A DNA stretch of 64,000 bases from Rhododendron vialii (Eukaryota; Streptophyta; Magnoliopsida; Ericales; Ericaceae). Positions 24,364 through 35,500 of the stretch are shown in pieces (position 1 is the first letter of the stretch; the number at the start of each line of letters is the position of its first letter). The stretch is from NCBI RefSeq assembly GCF_030253575.1, contig NC_080568.1, positions 6,361,501 to 6,425,500 of the forward strand, written 5' to 3'. A program made the position numbers and the translations under genes. The notes beneath the pieces are model-generated. The model did not search any database and was not told the DNA's origin. It was given only the letters and a program-made list of their open reading frames with translations.

Positions 24364-24487
24364 GGGAAATGATAGTGGTATTCTAAAAATTGATGCAGAT
24401 ACTCCAAAATCAGTGTAACTCCAAAGCCACTTTCTTTTATTTTTTGGAGTGTCTACATCAATTTTTAGAGTGCCAATATCATTTCCC
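24364..24487. mobile_element. 124-bp foldback MITE
   Basis: Inverted arms GGGAAATGATAGTGGTATTC and GAGTGCCAATATCATTTCCC, with a second paired block (AAAAATTGATGCAGATACTC against GAGTGTCTACATCAATTTTT). TAAATTAA directly flanks both ends (24356-24363 and 24488-24495), an exact 8-bp target duplication. No coding content. Confidence 0.7.
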
Positions 24488-24495
24488 TAAATTAA

Positions 24496-27254
24496 TCATT
24501 AGCATAAACACTTCCTAGTGCTGACCCCCACTTTTTGGATTGCCAAAGTTCGTTTCCAAGCTTGGTTGCCCACTTAATATTAAGTTATATAAAATAAAAA
24601 GACATACAAGTCTAAAAAATTCAAAGTTAACAATATGTTTCTAACTTGAATTACATCTAAAAAATCAAAATCTAACCCCGCTTATAGTGCTATATGATTG
24701 ACAAAATTCAATTCAAATAAAATAACTTCTCATTGCATTTTTTGAAGCAAAATTTTTAATTAAAGCATTGTACTTTAATTTATCCAAATACTCTTTTTCA
24801 ATTTTCAATTTCTCAAGTGAAATATTAATTCAAAGGGGAAGATTTTATCAACCTCAACGTAGAAAATCATATCCGCAAAAGTATAATGTGTATAGTCAAC
24901 AAAATTCAATAAGATAAGTACCTTATATCCTTTGAAAACAACCATCTTATCAATAAAAACTTATAATATTTGCCTATAAAAAAAAAACTTATAATATTAA
25001 AAAAAGATGTCAAATGATTTTGTTACTTATCTCGGCAATATTATTTTCAAATGTCCATGTTCTTGAAATAACTCATCCCTATAAATATCACCATGTTGGT
25101 TGTGTTCCAAGAAACTTTGTTTAATCTGAATTTTTTTTTGGATTTACAATATTTTTGGTTGCCCTTGTCACTTGTCAGGGGTTGCCCAAACTCACGAACT
25201 TGTGAGGCTTATCCTTCGGCCGGTCCTAACTACGGCTTTCTTAAAGGAAGGTCATCCACGCCGAAACTAGCGAATTCACACAAAAATTATTTTCTTGCAG
25301 TCTGATCCCAATAATCAATCAATCGTATGTAAAACAAACCCATCAATTATCCGGACTACCGCATGTTTGTTGTCTTTACATGCCTGTTGGAACATGTGTG
25401 GCATGGGTATTGGGATACGGTATACCCCTCTGTTTCTTTTTATCTTTGTGTGTTGTATAGGTAAATGACAATTGGTGTAAGAGTCCTCCAGCTTTATAGT
25501 AACGTGCACTACTTAAATATGTGCGAAAAATGGATATCTATCCATCCGGAGTAGTCGGTTGGTTGATAAATTAGCTTCTCATAAAATTAATTAGAATTTA
25601 ATTTTTAATGTTAAACTGTAAGAAAATAATTTTGTTTGCATTCCTAATTCAGACAGAGTCAGTCCTGACCTAAAACAATTATTGCGGCCACTTTAAACCT
25701 CCAAAAAATTCTGAATTGTAAGGGTTCCTCATATTTTTTTTTATCCCTTATTATAGTCTAACAAAAGATACACTATTTTTAATTTTCGCTTTAAGTTCCC
25801 GAAAAGTCAAGGTCGGCTCTGAATCCAGACGTGGATGGCTTGTCTTTGATCGAATTGAAAAGAGAACTAGTCGAAGTGCTCGTAAGTGACCCTAACCCAT
25901 GACTGTCGGGGAAAAACAAATTTATATCACTGGGAATTATATCGTGGACCATTTTTTTGGTTGCAATTGGTGGTTGCTTCACCTGCATACTCGGCGAGTC
26001 AGTTTCAACCAAATCATAAACGAGCCCATTACGAGTCAATATCAAATAGCTTGAGTTTTGGCCCATCATAAATTTAACGGGACGAGTGGTCACAACACCG
26101 TAGCTTCAAAAGACAATTGAAGACTTAACTATTTTCAGTGCATTGTTGATTACTCGAATTTATGCCGAAGACATAATTGAGGGGTTTTGTTTTTTCCTCT
26201 ATGAATACAAAAGGTGCCCAAAAACTAAAGGACAACTAGAGGGCACTCAACCAAAAATGCCAAAACATTCAAAATGCATCACCTCATCTGATGTAACTGG
26301 TGACCGACAGAGTCCTGTCAAGGAGAGGCGAGAAAGACTTGCGCCTTCAGCCCTCATTTTCATTTTTTGTAAAAAATTAGGTGCCTCAAAATTTTGCACG
26401 ATGTTATACTAGGTCTAGAAAACAAGCCCATTATGCTAACGTTACTACTTTCGCTGCCAAAAAATGTCAAGGCGAGTGATATTTGAGCGAGGTTTTTACG
26501 TTCTTGTAATGGTCGCTACTTTCAGAATTTTAATCTATTTTTTACATGTTCTTTCTTTTTTTTTTTTTTTTCATTCTGAGCTTGACTTGCTGATCATCTT
26601 GTGTGCTCGTAAAATTACATGATAAGCCCAAGTTTTAGATTAAGTTCCCCTTGGATCCCCAAAATATTGGGGACAGCCCTAGACCTAAATGTGATTGATT
26701 AAAAATCCGAAACTTCCACTAGCCTAGGGCACAATTTCAGAATTTAGCTAGTGCATATATCAAACTTAATCATATGATATGATGGGTGATGTTGGGTCCT
26801 CTACTGATTATTGCTTTCCACGAAAGAAAATATTTGAGCATACTCATGTTCAAAACCACTTTAATTTTTTGAAAAATCAAACACACCCTACCTAAATTAA
26901 CAAAGATAACAAGGTCGATAAAATTGCTCTTTAATTAAGATGCCTGAATTTCGCAGCCTTTTCTTTTCTTTATTCCTTTTTGGGTTTCGGTGATATGTGC
27001 TGCAAGGGCGTTTATGTTAGCAATTATTAAATGATACGAGTAACAACCCAACCTACTTACGTAGAAAGTCGTAAAAATCAATCAATAGGTTATAGGCAAT
27101 ATTGGACCAAAAGAAAAACTTGATTCCGGTTGGACCAAATTACCCTTTTCTATTTTACTTCTCTCTCCATGCTATCTTTTTAATTGCCCTTAATTTTTTT
27201 TTGGCGGTTTGGCCCTTCCAAGTTTCGATTCCTGCGGATTCATCATACCAATTA
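24496..27254. other. Intergenic, no supported gene
   Basis: AT-rich with scattered poly(A)/poly(T). The longest frames (100 codons on the minus strand at 25791-26093, 89 codons on the plus strand at 26143-26412) show no domain, codon bias or splice context that I recognise. A GGCCGGTCCTAACTACGGC word near 25220 stands out from its surroundings but leads to nothing definable. Confidence 0.5.
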
Positions 27255-27257
27255 CCA

Positions 27258-27365
27258 ACAACGAAAGCTGTAAAAACGCCACTTACTAGGCTCGAACTCT
27301 CACCTCCACAGAGAAGGCTTGGGATCACGCCAGCTGAGCCAAGGCTCATTGGCCTGTACCGGCCA
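27258..27365 (-). mobile_element. tRNA-derived SINE (minus strand)
   Basis: Read on the minus strand: an A-box-like GCCTTGGCTCAGCTGGCGTG is followed about 40 bases later by a B-box-like GAGTTCGAGCCTAGTAAG. The stretch is GC-rich compared with its flanks. No cloverleaf closes, so it is a retroposed tRNA-like head and not a tRNA gene. Confidence 0.45.
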
Positions 27366-28041
27366 CTTCCTTTGAAAGCTAGTAGTATATTTTCTTATAC
27401 AAGTATGCAGAAAGTTTTCAAAAAAACAAAAGCTATTCATGGGGGTCATGTGAAGGTGACATGCAACACCATACCAAAAGCATTTTAAAAATTTTCCACT
27501 CATTATACCTAACCAAAGAGACCATTTTTTTTTTTCCTAATAAAAGACGGTGTTCCACAATTATGACCCCATTTTGAAAAGTGCATGGACAGATGACCCT
27601 TGTCTCTTTGTAAACAATTCAGATAGCAGTTGATATCATAAGACAGCTGGACAAGTTTCCAATACATGGGCATCATTAATGTCATATAGTATGTGCATGA
27701 TTCCCACCAAAAAGTTTGCGTAAGCACCTTGGACACACCTTGACCTTCGAACTGAAAAAAAAACCCCTTTAAATTTCTTACATATAATTAGGGTTCGATT
27801 TTTTAAGCTAAGTCAGGTTACAAGCTAAGAAAGTAATTTCTCCTTAGTTCCGAACTTACGTAGATAACTTGCTTTTAATCGGATCGGAATGAGAGATTAA
27901 TTGATGTGTACGTAAATTATCTTGGACATCCCTGATTGTCGAACCGGAAAAAAAAAAAAACCCATTAAAATTTGCGTAATAGAATATGCCTGAAAATACC
28001 ATGAAATTTTATGGCAGAGTACTATGCTTTGTTGGCACTTA

Positions 28042-28267
28042 GGCTTCGTTCCAGAATACCTTCTTAAAAAATAAGTATTTATTTCATATTTTCAAACTCA
28101 AAAATAATGTAAATAAATTATTTTTTTTTGCACAGTATAAAAGATTTCGATAAGATCTATCAAATAAGATCCATATTGCTAAAAAATTATTTGCGTAAAC
28201 ACATTATTTTTGAGCTTGAAATTTTTTTTTTTAAATAAGTACTTATTTTCAGTTCTGGAACGGGACC
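28042..28267. mobile_element. Tourist-like MITE, copy 4
   Basis: Ends GGCTTCGTTCCAGAATACC and GTTCTGGAACGGGACC, with TTA on both sides (28039-28041 and 28268-28270), an exact three-base target duplication. The interior matches copy 2 (TTTCAAACTCAAAAATAATG, ATCTATCAAATAAGATCCAT). Confidence 0.7.
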
Positions 28268-28270
28268 TTA

Positions 28271-29793
28271 TTAATGAGTTGAAAGAGTCTCCATTTCTTC
28301 GAAAACAATGAAGACAAAAGAAAAACCGAGCTTGGAGCCCACCTAGACACACACGTACACAAGCACAAAAATGACGCACGCATTAATGTTTGAGACGGAG
28401 ACACTTGACACATAATACGTTACGAGTTGTTTATATAACTCCAGTAAAATTAGAATGAAAAGTTAAGTGATTGGCTAGAGTACTAATTGAATTAATTTTT
28501 TAGCTAATTTTATGCGAGGGCCAGCAAATAACGGAGTATTTTAAATTTAATAAATGATTCAGATAATTTGTGTGAGATCCGAAGTAAATTCCATACAGTA
28601 ATCCGTACACCATCTGTGTTTAAAAAATCTTTGTTAACAGACTAAACTATTATAATAATCATGGATGCCTAGATCTAATTGTAAAAGGGTTGGGGCATGG
28701 GAGTGGGGACTGGGGACCAAGCTCACCAGTCATCATCTCTCACATAAAACGAAGGAACAATGACAGATTGGGACCACTAGCTTGTGCTTAACTCACCAAA
28801 CCCACTACCCCTACCCCGCAGCAATTTTTTATAGTTACATGTGTTCGGGTCAGTTTATGTGCATCTCGACTAATTTCTTTATCCGGTCTAATCAAAGACA
28901 GCCGATAGAAATAGAGGGTCCAGAAAAAATTACTTTATTGCAGTTTAATCTAAAAAATCGAACAATGATCAATTGTGTGAGGAGTATTTTAATCCAATAA
29001 CTAACCGGACTAGCCCTGTGATCCTCTGTAACAATTTTCAATAATAAAATTGAAAAATTAGAGCATAGTTGAGCAATTTCTTTCGAATCAATGGTTTTTT
29101 TTTTTTTTTCAATATTGTATATATTAACGGGAGTTTGCAGAGTGTGTTAGTAGATTAGTTTATAAAATATTTCAGAGGGTATCAGCCCTGAATCCAAAAG
29201 CCTACGATGGTACTCAAATTTTGGCCTCCCACATCGAAAAGAAAAATTGTTAACTGAGCTAGAACCCAATATTGGTTTTCAAATCAACGTTTGCTATAGC
29301 AGTATTTTGCTAGAATTAAGTTAAAGTTGCTCCAATTATATCAAAATCATTTTTTCCTTTACTCCATCACGGTTGTTGATGTGGTAATAAATGGCTTTGC
29401 CTTCTTGTGCCAAATTTGTGATAAATGGTAAGGTCATTTTTTGCTTGAGAAATGAGCTATCGTTAGAGTTGCCAAAAAACACTAATGCTAACTGCACAAA
29501 TAATGGAATACATACTCCATGCACAAATGATTTTGGGTCTCATAAATATGTTTGGAGCCACCCATTTTGTTTCAAATATTTTGTTTAGGGTCTTCGTAAA
29601 AAATCGTTTCCACCAGTTACCGAAAGGGGCCGTTCCGAAACATCCAACTTTCTCCCATAATTCAGGCCAAATTTTGGGACAAAGTTGGATGGTTCGTAAA
29701 GGCTCTTACTGGCATTCGGTTGAACTTATTTTGTACAGGAATTCTGAATAGAATATTTTGAACAAAATGAACGGTTCTAATCATGCTTGTGGG
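28271..29793. other. Intergenic, no supported gene
   Basis: AT-rich. It contains poly(T) at about 29095-29109, and near 29145-29270 a stretch whose minus strand reads GGTTCTAGCTCAGTTAAC, vaguely tRNA-like and possibly an old SINE. Frames at 29336-29751 overlap on both strands and show no recognisable domain. Confidence 0.4.
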
Positions 29794-30428
29794 TAGGGGT
29801 GAGCATGGTCCGGATTGGTTCGGTTTCATACTAAACCAAGAACTGAACCAATACTTACGGATGTATGAATTTGGAGAACCAAACCAACCCACAAAAGACA
29901 TAAAACCAAACCATTAAAATATAGTTCGGTTTTGATTTTAAACCACGGTTTGCTTTGAACTAAGCTATTGTCTTCAAAAAAATATTTAAAGTACTTAACA
30001 TTATGAAGATAAATTTAAAAAAATAAATATATTTAAACCAATTTCATTCAAATTATTAAAACACGCTAATATAAACCAACTAATTAAGATTAGGATACCA
30101 AAAATTGCCTCAATTCTTAAACTAAGAAAATAAAATGGTGGTAAGTCACTAAAATGAACCAACTAAGAATAAAAACTACTAAACATCTTAAGATAGCGTA
30201 AACAAATAAAAGGCCAAAAATAATTCCTAAAACTATTGAATTGAAATGAGGCAGCAAAAGGGTAGCAGTAGCAGCATGGTAGAAACCAACTTGTGATATC
30301 ACTCCAAGTCGAGGTTCATATCATTATCTAGACAGTGAAGTAAATTAAATGTTGCGGTGGATTTACGATCAATAAATTAAGAAAGTAATTGACTAAAGCT
30401 CCCATATTTATTGGGTGAATCATAATTA

Positions 30429-30431
<3 letters not shown>

Positions 30432-30466
<35 letters not shown>
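30432..30466. repeat. TA microsatellite
   Basis: About 17 TA units immediately beside the left target duplication of the nested MITE. It may have been the insertion target. Confidence 0.85.
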
Positions 30467-30469
<3 letters not shown>

Positions 30470-30471
30470 AT

Positions 30472-30828
30472 GAGTTAGGTTCCGGTGAGGGATCCCTCAT
30501 TTTATTAAAATGCGGGACTCCCCTTCCCGATTGAATTTCGATGATCCGAGCCGTTCAAAGTGATCAGAACGTGATTTTAAGGGTCCCGGAAAGAATCAGC
30601 AAAAAAAATGACCGGGAAGGGCTTCATCCGAGCAGTTTTCATTGAACGGTTCAAAAAAAACTGCTCGGATGAAGCCCTTTCTGGTCTTTTTTTTTTGCTG
30701 ATTTCTCGCGGGGACCCTTAAAATTACGTTCTGCACACACTGAACGGTTCGGATTTTCAAAATTTGATCGGAAAATGAAAGTCCCTCATTTTAACAAAAT
30801 GAGAGATCCTTCATTTGAAAATTCCTCT
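30472..30828. mobile_element. 357-bp palindromic MITE nested in the hAT element
   Basis: Long inverted arms: GAGGGATCCCTCATTTTATT against AAAATGAGAGATCCTTCATT, and GGGCTTCATCCGAGCAGTTT against AAACTGCTCGGATGAAGCCC around the centre. ATATGTAAT is repeated on both sides (30463-30471 and 30829-30837), a 9-bp Mutator-type target duplication. No coding content. Confidence 0.8.
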
Positions 30829-31278
30829 ATATGTAATATGTATCTATTATATCATACGGTTCATATCGATTTGAAACCATAACCGTAAACGTAAATCCAC
30901 AAACCAAATCATATAACGCGGTTTCTAATTTTTTTAAACCATAACCAAACCATACTACTAAAAACCCGAACCAAACATTCTGGTTTGAATTGGTTTGGAC
31001 TGAATTCACAATTTGACAAATTTTGTGCTCACTCTTGCTTGTGGGACCTGAAACAGGTCTGAAAGCGATTTGCGCATGAAATATGTACTCCATTGTCTGT
31101 GATGCCAGCACAACAGGCCAAAAAATGTCTGAGATGGCGAAAACTGGTACCGCGGGATGGTCCTTCATTTTTCCTTTCATTGTTTGCTTCAGTCATTTGT
31201 TTTGCCATTTCCTTCCCAAAAAAAAAAAAAAAAAAAGCAATAAGAATGACTTTGTCATCTGTGTCACACCATCAAACT

Positions 31279-31611
31279 TAGGGGTGGACATCGTGTCGTG
31301 TCATGTCAGGTTCGTGTCAGAATTCTCTCAACTCTAACTCGATTTGTTTAATTTTTTGTGTTATCATGTTGTGTTATATTCGTGTTTCGTATCAGGAATA
31401 GCAGACCCTAACTAGCTAACTCCGTGTCGTGTTCTCTTGTCTTTTTATAAATTCTCGTGTCGTGTCATGTCACGTTCATGTCAGAATTCTCTCAACTCTA
31501 ACCCGACCTGTTTAACTTTTTATGTTATTGTATTGTGTCATATTCTTGTTTGTGTCAGAAATAACTGACTGTAATCCGCTAATTTTGTGTGTGTAAAAAT
31601 TCCCACCCCTA
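31279..31611. mobile_element. 333-bp hAT-type MITE with internal duplication
   Basis: Ends TAGGGGTGGACAT and ATTCCCACCCCTA are inverted. ATCAAACT (31271-31278) and ATCAAACC (31612-31619) form a 7/8 target duplication. Inside, a block running GTGTCGTGTCATGTCA...GTCAGAATTCTCTCAACTCT occurs twice (about 31296 and 31456), so the element has an internal direct duplication of about 160 bases. Confidence 0.8.
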
Positions 31612-32537
31612 ATCAAACCCAACAACCAATTCCGTCCCGACCTCTTTATTCCCAGGAAAGTAAGTTGAAAAGGTAAAATAAAGGAAATTTATTAGCAAAG
31701 AAAAGAAAATGGCATAGCACCATTAACCAACGATGCCCGTTTTTAACAAAATGTCACTATTTTTATCATAAAAAATGACAATAGCTAAAGTCATTTTGGG
31801 TTAACCATTAGACTTGCTTTTAGAGTTCGTTTTGTGAGATCTCGTGGCAAGTAACAATTTTGGCTTGAGAAATAACATCGGAGATTCGGACTCCAACTTA
31901 GTTTTAGTTTTAATTTTGTTTTTAATCATTACCTTACTTCTTTCTCTAATCATTACCCTATTTTTTCAATTATTACTTTCTCATCTCTCTCTATCTCTAT
32001 CCGATCATTACCCCTATCTTCAATCATTACTCTATTTCTCTCTCCACCCACTATCAAAACTAAACTAAACTAAACTCCCAACCAAACACTACCTTTATAG
32101 TTATAGATTTATAGTGGGTTCTAATTGGCCAAAGAAAAGAGAAGACGAAATAAAGAGGGAAAAAAACCCCACTTTCACTACTGTACAAAGGTACTATACT
32201 ATGAAAGGACAAACCACCCGTTGAACTCATTTCCCTTATTTTTTTGGGGGTTCGATGGTCAGGAGTGTTTGTGTTATCTTACGCTCCCTCAATTAATTTC
32301 CTTCCGATCTGGTCAAAGGCATGCCATTCACGCAGACCCGACCCCCATAATCGAACTTGCTTTAGGTTACATTGTGATTTGTTGGGCTTTTGATAATGTT
32401 ATTGGACTATTAAGTTGTTGGGCTTGGACTTTCTTTTGAAACACTCTCTCTGGGCCCTAACTTCCATAAAGCAAGTAGAGAGAAAAAACCACAAGACTTC
32501 AGTTGAAAAGGGAAACAAAGAGCAGCCAAGCCGTCAG

Positions 32538-35500
32538 ATGGATACGAACAGCGGCGGAGCCGCCGGCGCCGGCGAGGAATTCGCGGTGGGATGCATCCTC
32601 TCAATCAAAACAACTCTCGGCGACGAATTCGATGCGCAAGTCATCGCCTTCGATCGCCCATCCAACATCCTCGTCCTTCATATCCTTTCTGATTATTTTA
32701 ATTTCTTTTCCCCCCGATGTATTCGTTGCTTAAACCCTAGTTGTTGGTTAGTAGATGTACATGGTGTATGTACCTGCATATATATATATATATATATGTA
32801 TGTATATGATTAGGGTTTGCCCCTCATAGGTTAGTTACTAGGAGTAACGTTTTTGTTTTGTTTTTGACATTGTTAGTATGTTAGTTGATTAGATCACTAG
32901 GGTCGACCGCTGCTCCATCAGCTCGAACCCACGACCTCACGTTAGGACTTGAACCCAAGGGGAAAAACCACTGAGCCAAGGCCCAAGGTCTTGGTTAGTT
33001 ATTAACTTACTACCCCAAAAACTAGGGCTCTCCAATCATGCTCAAGATTTTCGGAGAATTTTCGAGTAATAGCTCTAGATTGATTCGCACTTATTAAAGC
33101 TTCTCATAGTTCTAGTATTCGAAAAGTAAAGCACGCATTTCTTTTACCCAGCTTGTTCGGCCTATGATCTATAAAAACTTTGAAGGTTGAGCATTTTTTC
33201 TGAAACTCGTTAAAATTTCTAACCAAGTTTGAGCAGACGATTACTCATCTCGCAGGGCTTATGATGAGAATTTAAGCTATTCAAGATCGGCTCGTGTTCG
33301 GTTCAGTTAAAAAGCTAGTTTGAGATTTCTTCTCTAATGGAGTCATAAACAAGGGAAGCTTTTTAAGACGATGCAAAGTATTGATTTAAGGTGACTCAAA
33401 GAATGACACGATTGCTGAAGATGACAAATTATGGGACAGTATTAGTGTGTTTGCTTCAGCGTTTCTCCATGTTCTGATTGTTTCGTTTTCTTGCACGAGC
33501 AGAGGGAGAGAGGGAGGGTGGGTGGGTTTGCTCTATCTGCTTCATTATAGCTTAAAAGCCTTGGTCTTAGTGTAGGCGGCCTCTCCACTCATTGACTTTC
33601 TGTTTCGAATTGGATACCTAAAATGGAATAGGCTAGGTTTTTTGGGAGTATTTTTGGCAAGACTCTATAAATTGTTTCCTCTTTTATATGGGTGTATTTG
33701 TTTCGTTCTTGCTCTTATTTCTTTGTCATGAATACTTTGTTTACCTCTTCACATGCTGGTTCGCTTTGCACGTGAGTGGAATGTAGAGCTTATTACACAA
33801 CCTTATTTACAAGTTGAAAAACTAGTATATGAGTTTGGACTGACCTCTTCATTTATTGCTAACTCGTTTTGAGTTGGATGTTGTAACTAACACATATATG
33901 TATTATGTATGTCTTTGCATTCTTGATTTGAATTCTTCAATGGGTTGTATGATTGGCACGGAGGGTATGATCCTTTGTTTGTTCTGCTATGATCTCTACG
34001 TGCTACATACTTCGTTTACCTCGTTTGCTAAGCGAATCAAGGGTGCACGTAGGGAGATAGTAAGAACTTGTACCACATCATTATAACCTGAAGAAAGTGA
34101 AGCTTGGCCTGCTTTTCCAACCATTTTCAAATGGTTTTAAATTGAAAGATTTCAACTTATTGAATTGAAAGATTTTAGCATGGTTTCTCTATTGATTTGA
34201 ATTCTTTAACCGGGTGAGAGAATTGCACAAGAGGGTATGAAGTCAGTATCAGGTCCTCGACGGAACATACGGCTCTTGAAAGCCAACTATATAAAGGAGT
34301 TTGTGCTCATGGGTCAAGTCGAGGACCCTCTTGATCCCATGAAGTGTTATGTTGATCTCAATACCCTCCAATCTCGAGAAGAGTCTGCCATCAGGTAACA
34401 TCAATATATTTTACCCTAGCTAGTTTTGAAATATTGAGTATTTTCCATAATCAATTTGCTCGTAGTGGTGATATGATGTGGTGAAGTTGCAGACAAGCAG
34501 AGATGGAAGCTGAGAGGATCGGCGTGGGTGTTACTCCCCAGGCCCAAAGCATTTTCGATGCATTGTCTAAGACGTAATTCTTTTTCCCTTTTTGGTGCAT
34601 TTATCTCTCTCTATATAAACGACCAGATGATTTATAAGTTTAATTTGTTTGCTCACTCCATGGTTATCCAATCTGGAGCAAAATTTAGTGCCTGACAGCA
34701 TGTGATGTTGCTTATTCCTGTTCATGATTGACACTGTTTACAGACCAGCCAATGAAAATGTGATGTGGACAATGTGGTATTTCTCTTTCAACTAGTGTTT
34801 TAAAAGGGAACCAAAGCACTAAGACCTGACTATGCATCGTCACAGATAAATCCACGAAGGAAAAATCGTTCAATTGCAAAAAATTCAGGGTCTTACATTG
34901 ACGACTTTGAAACCACCTCCCCACCCCAAAGAAAATGAAAAGAAAGAAGAGGAAAAGAAGAAAAAACGACAAAGAAGACATGGATAGTACAAATGTACTA
35001 TAAGCTGATAGTTTAGTTACCCATCTTGTAATAAGCCATGATAACCTCTGTTTCATGATTTTGCTCCATCTAGACGCACGAACTCTGCAAATTTCTTTAA
35101 GGATCAGAACTTTCTCTGTAAGGCCGAACAATCTCAGTGCCGATAGGTTTTGGGTTCAACAAACCAATTTTTTTGTTGCTTGGTGAACTGACTATGGTGG
35201 GCATTCAAACTAGTAAACCACAAATGAGACAATGTTCTGGTAGTTGTTTACTCTATTTCCCCCCCTAACATTTCAAGTTTCACTCTCGTTTTGTTGGGTA
35301 TTTCCGTCAAGGGTCTACCTCTATCATCTGAAGCAAATCAAGCAATTATTTTACAGATCAACTTTGAAGATAAGTTGGGGTAATCAGGGTAATTGGCATC
35401 GGGTATTTTTGTAGATTATGGTTTTGATCTTGCGATGCAGTAGTTAAGAGAGCGGATAGGATAGCTCTAGGTAACAATGTTACGGAGAGGGGTAGACCTA

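Larger units (their letters stand above)
29794..31037. mobile_element. hAT-type element hosting a nested MITE
   Basis: Ends TAGGGGTGAGCAT and GTGCTCACTCTTG form short inverted repeats. CTTGTGGG flanks both sides (29786-29793 and 31038-31045), an 8-bp target duplication as expected for hAT elements; the match extends to TGCTTGTGGG. Just inside the ends are GG(A/T)TTGGTTCGGTTT-type words and their inverted forms. The interior is interrupted by a TA microsatellite and the Mutator-type MITE at 30472-30828. No transposase frame, so it is non-autonomous. Confidence 0.8.
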
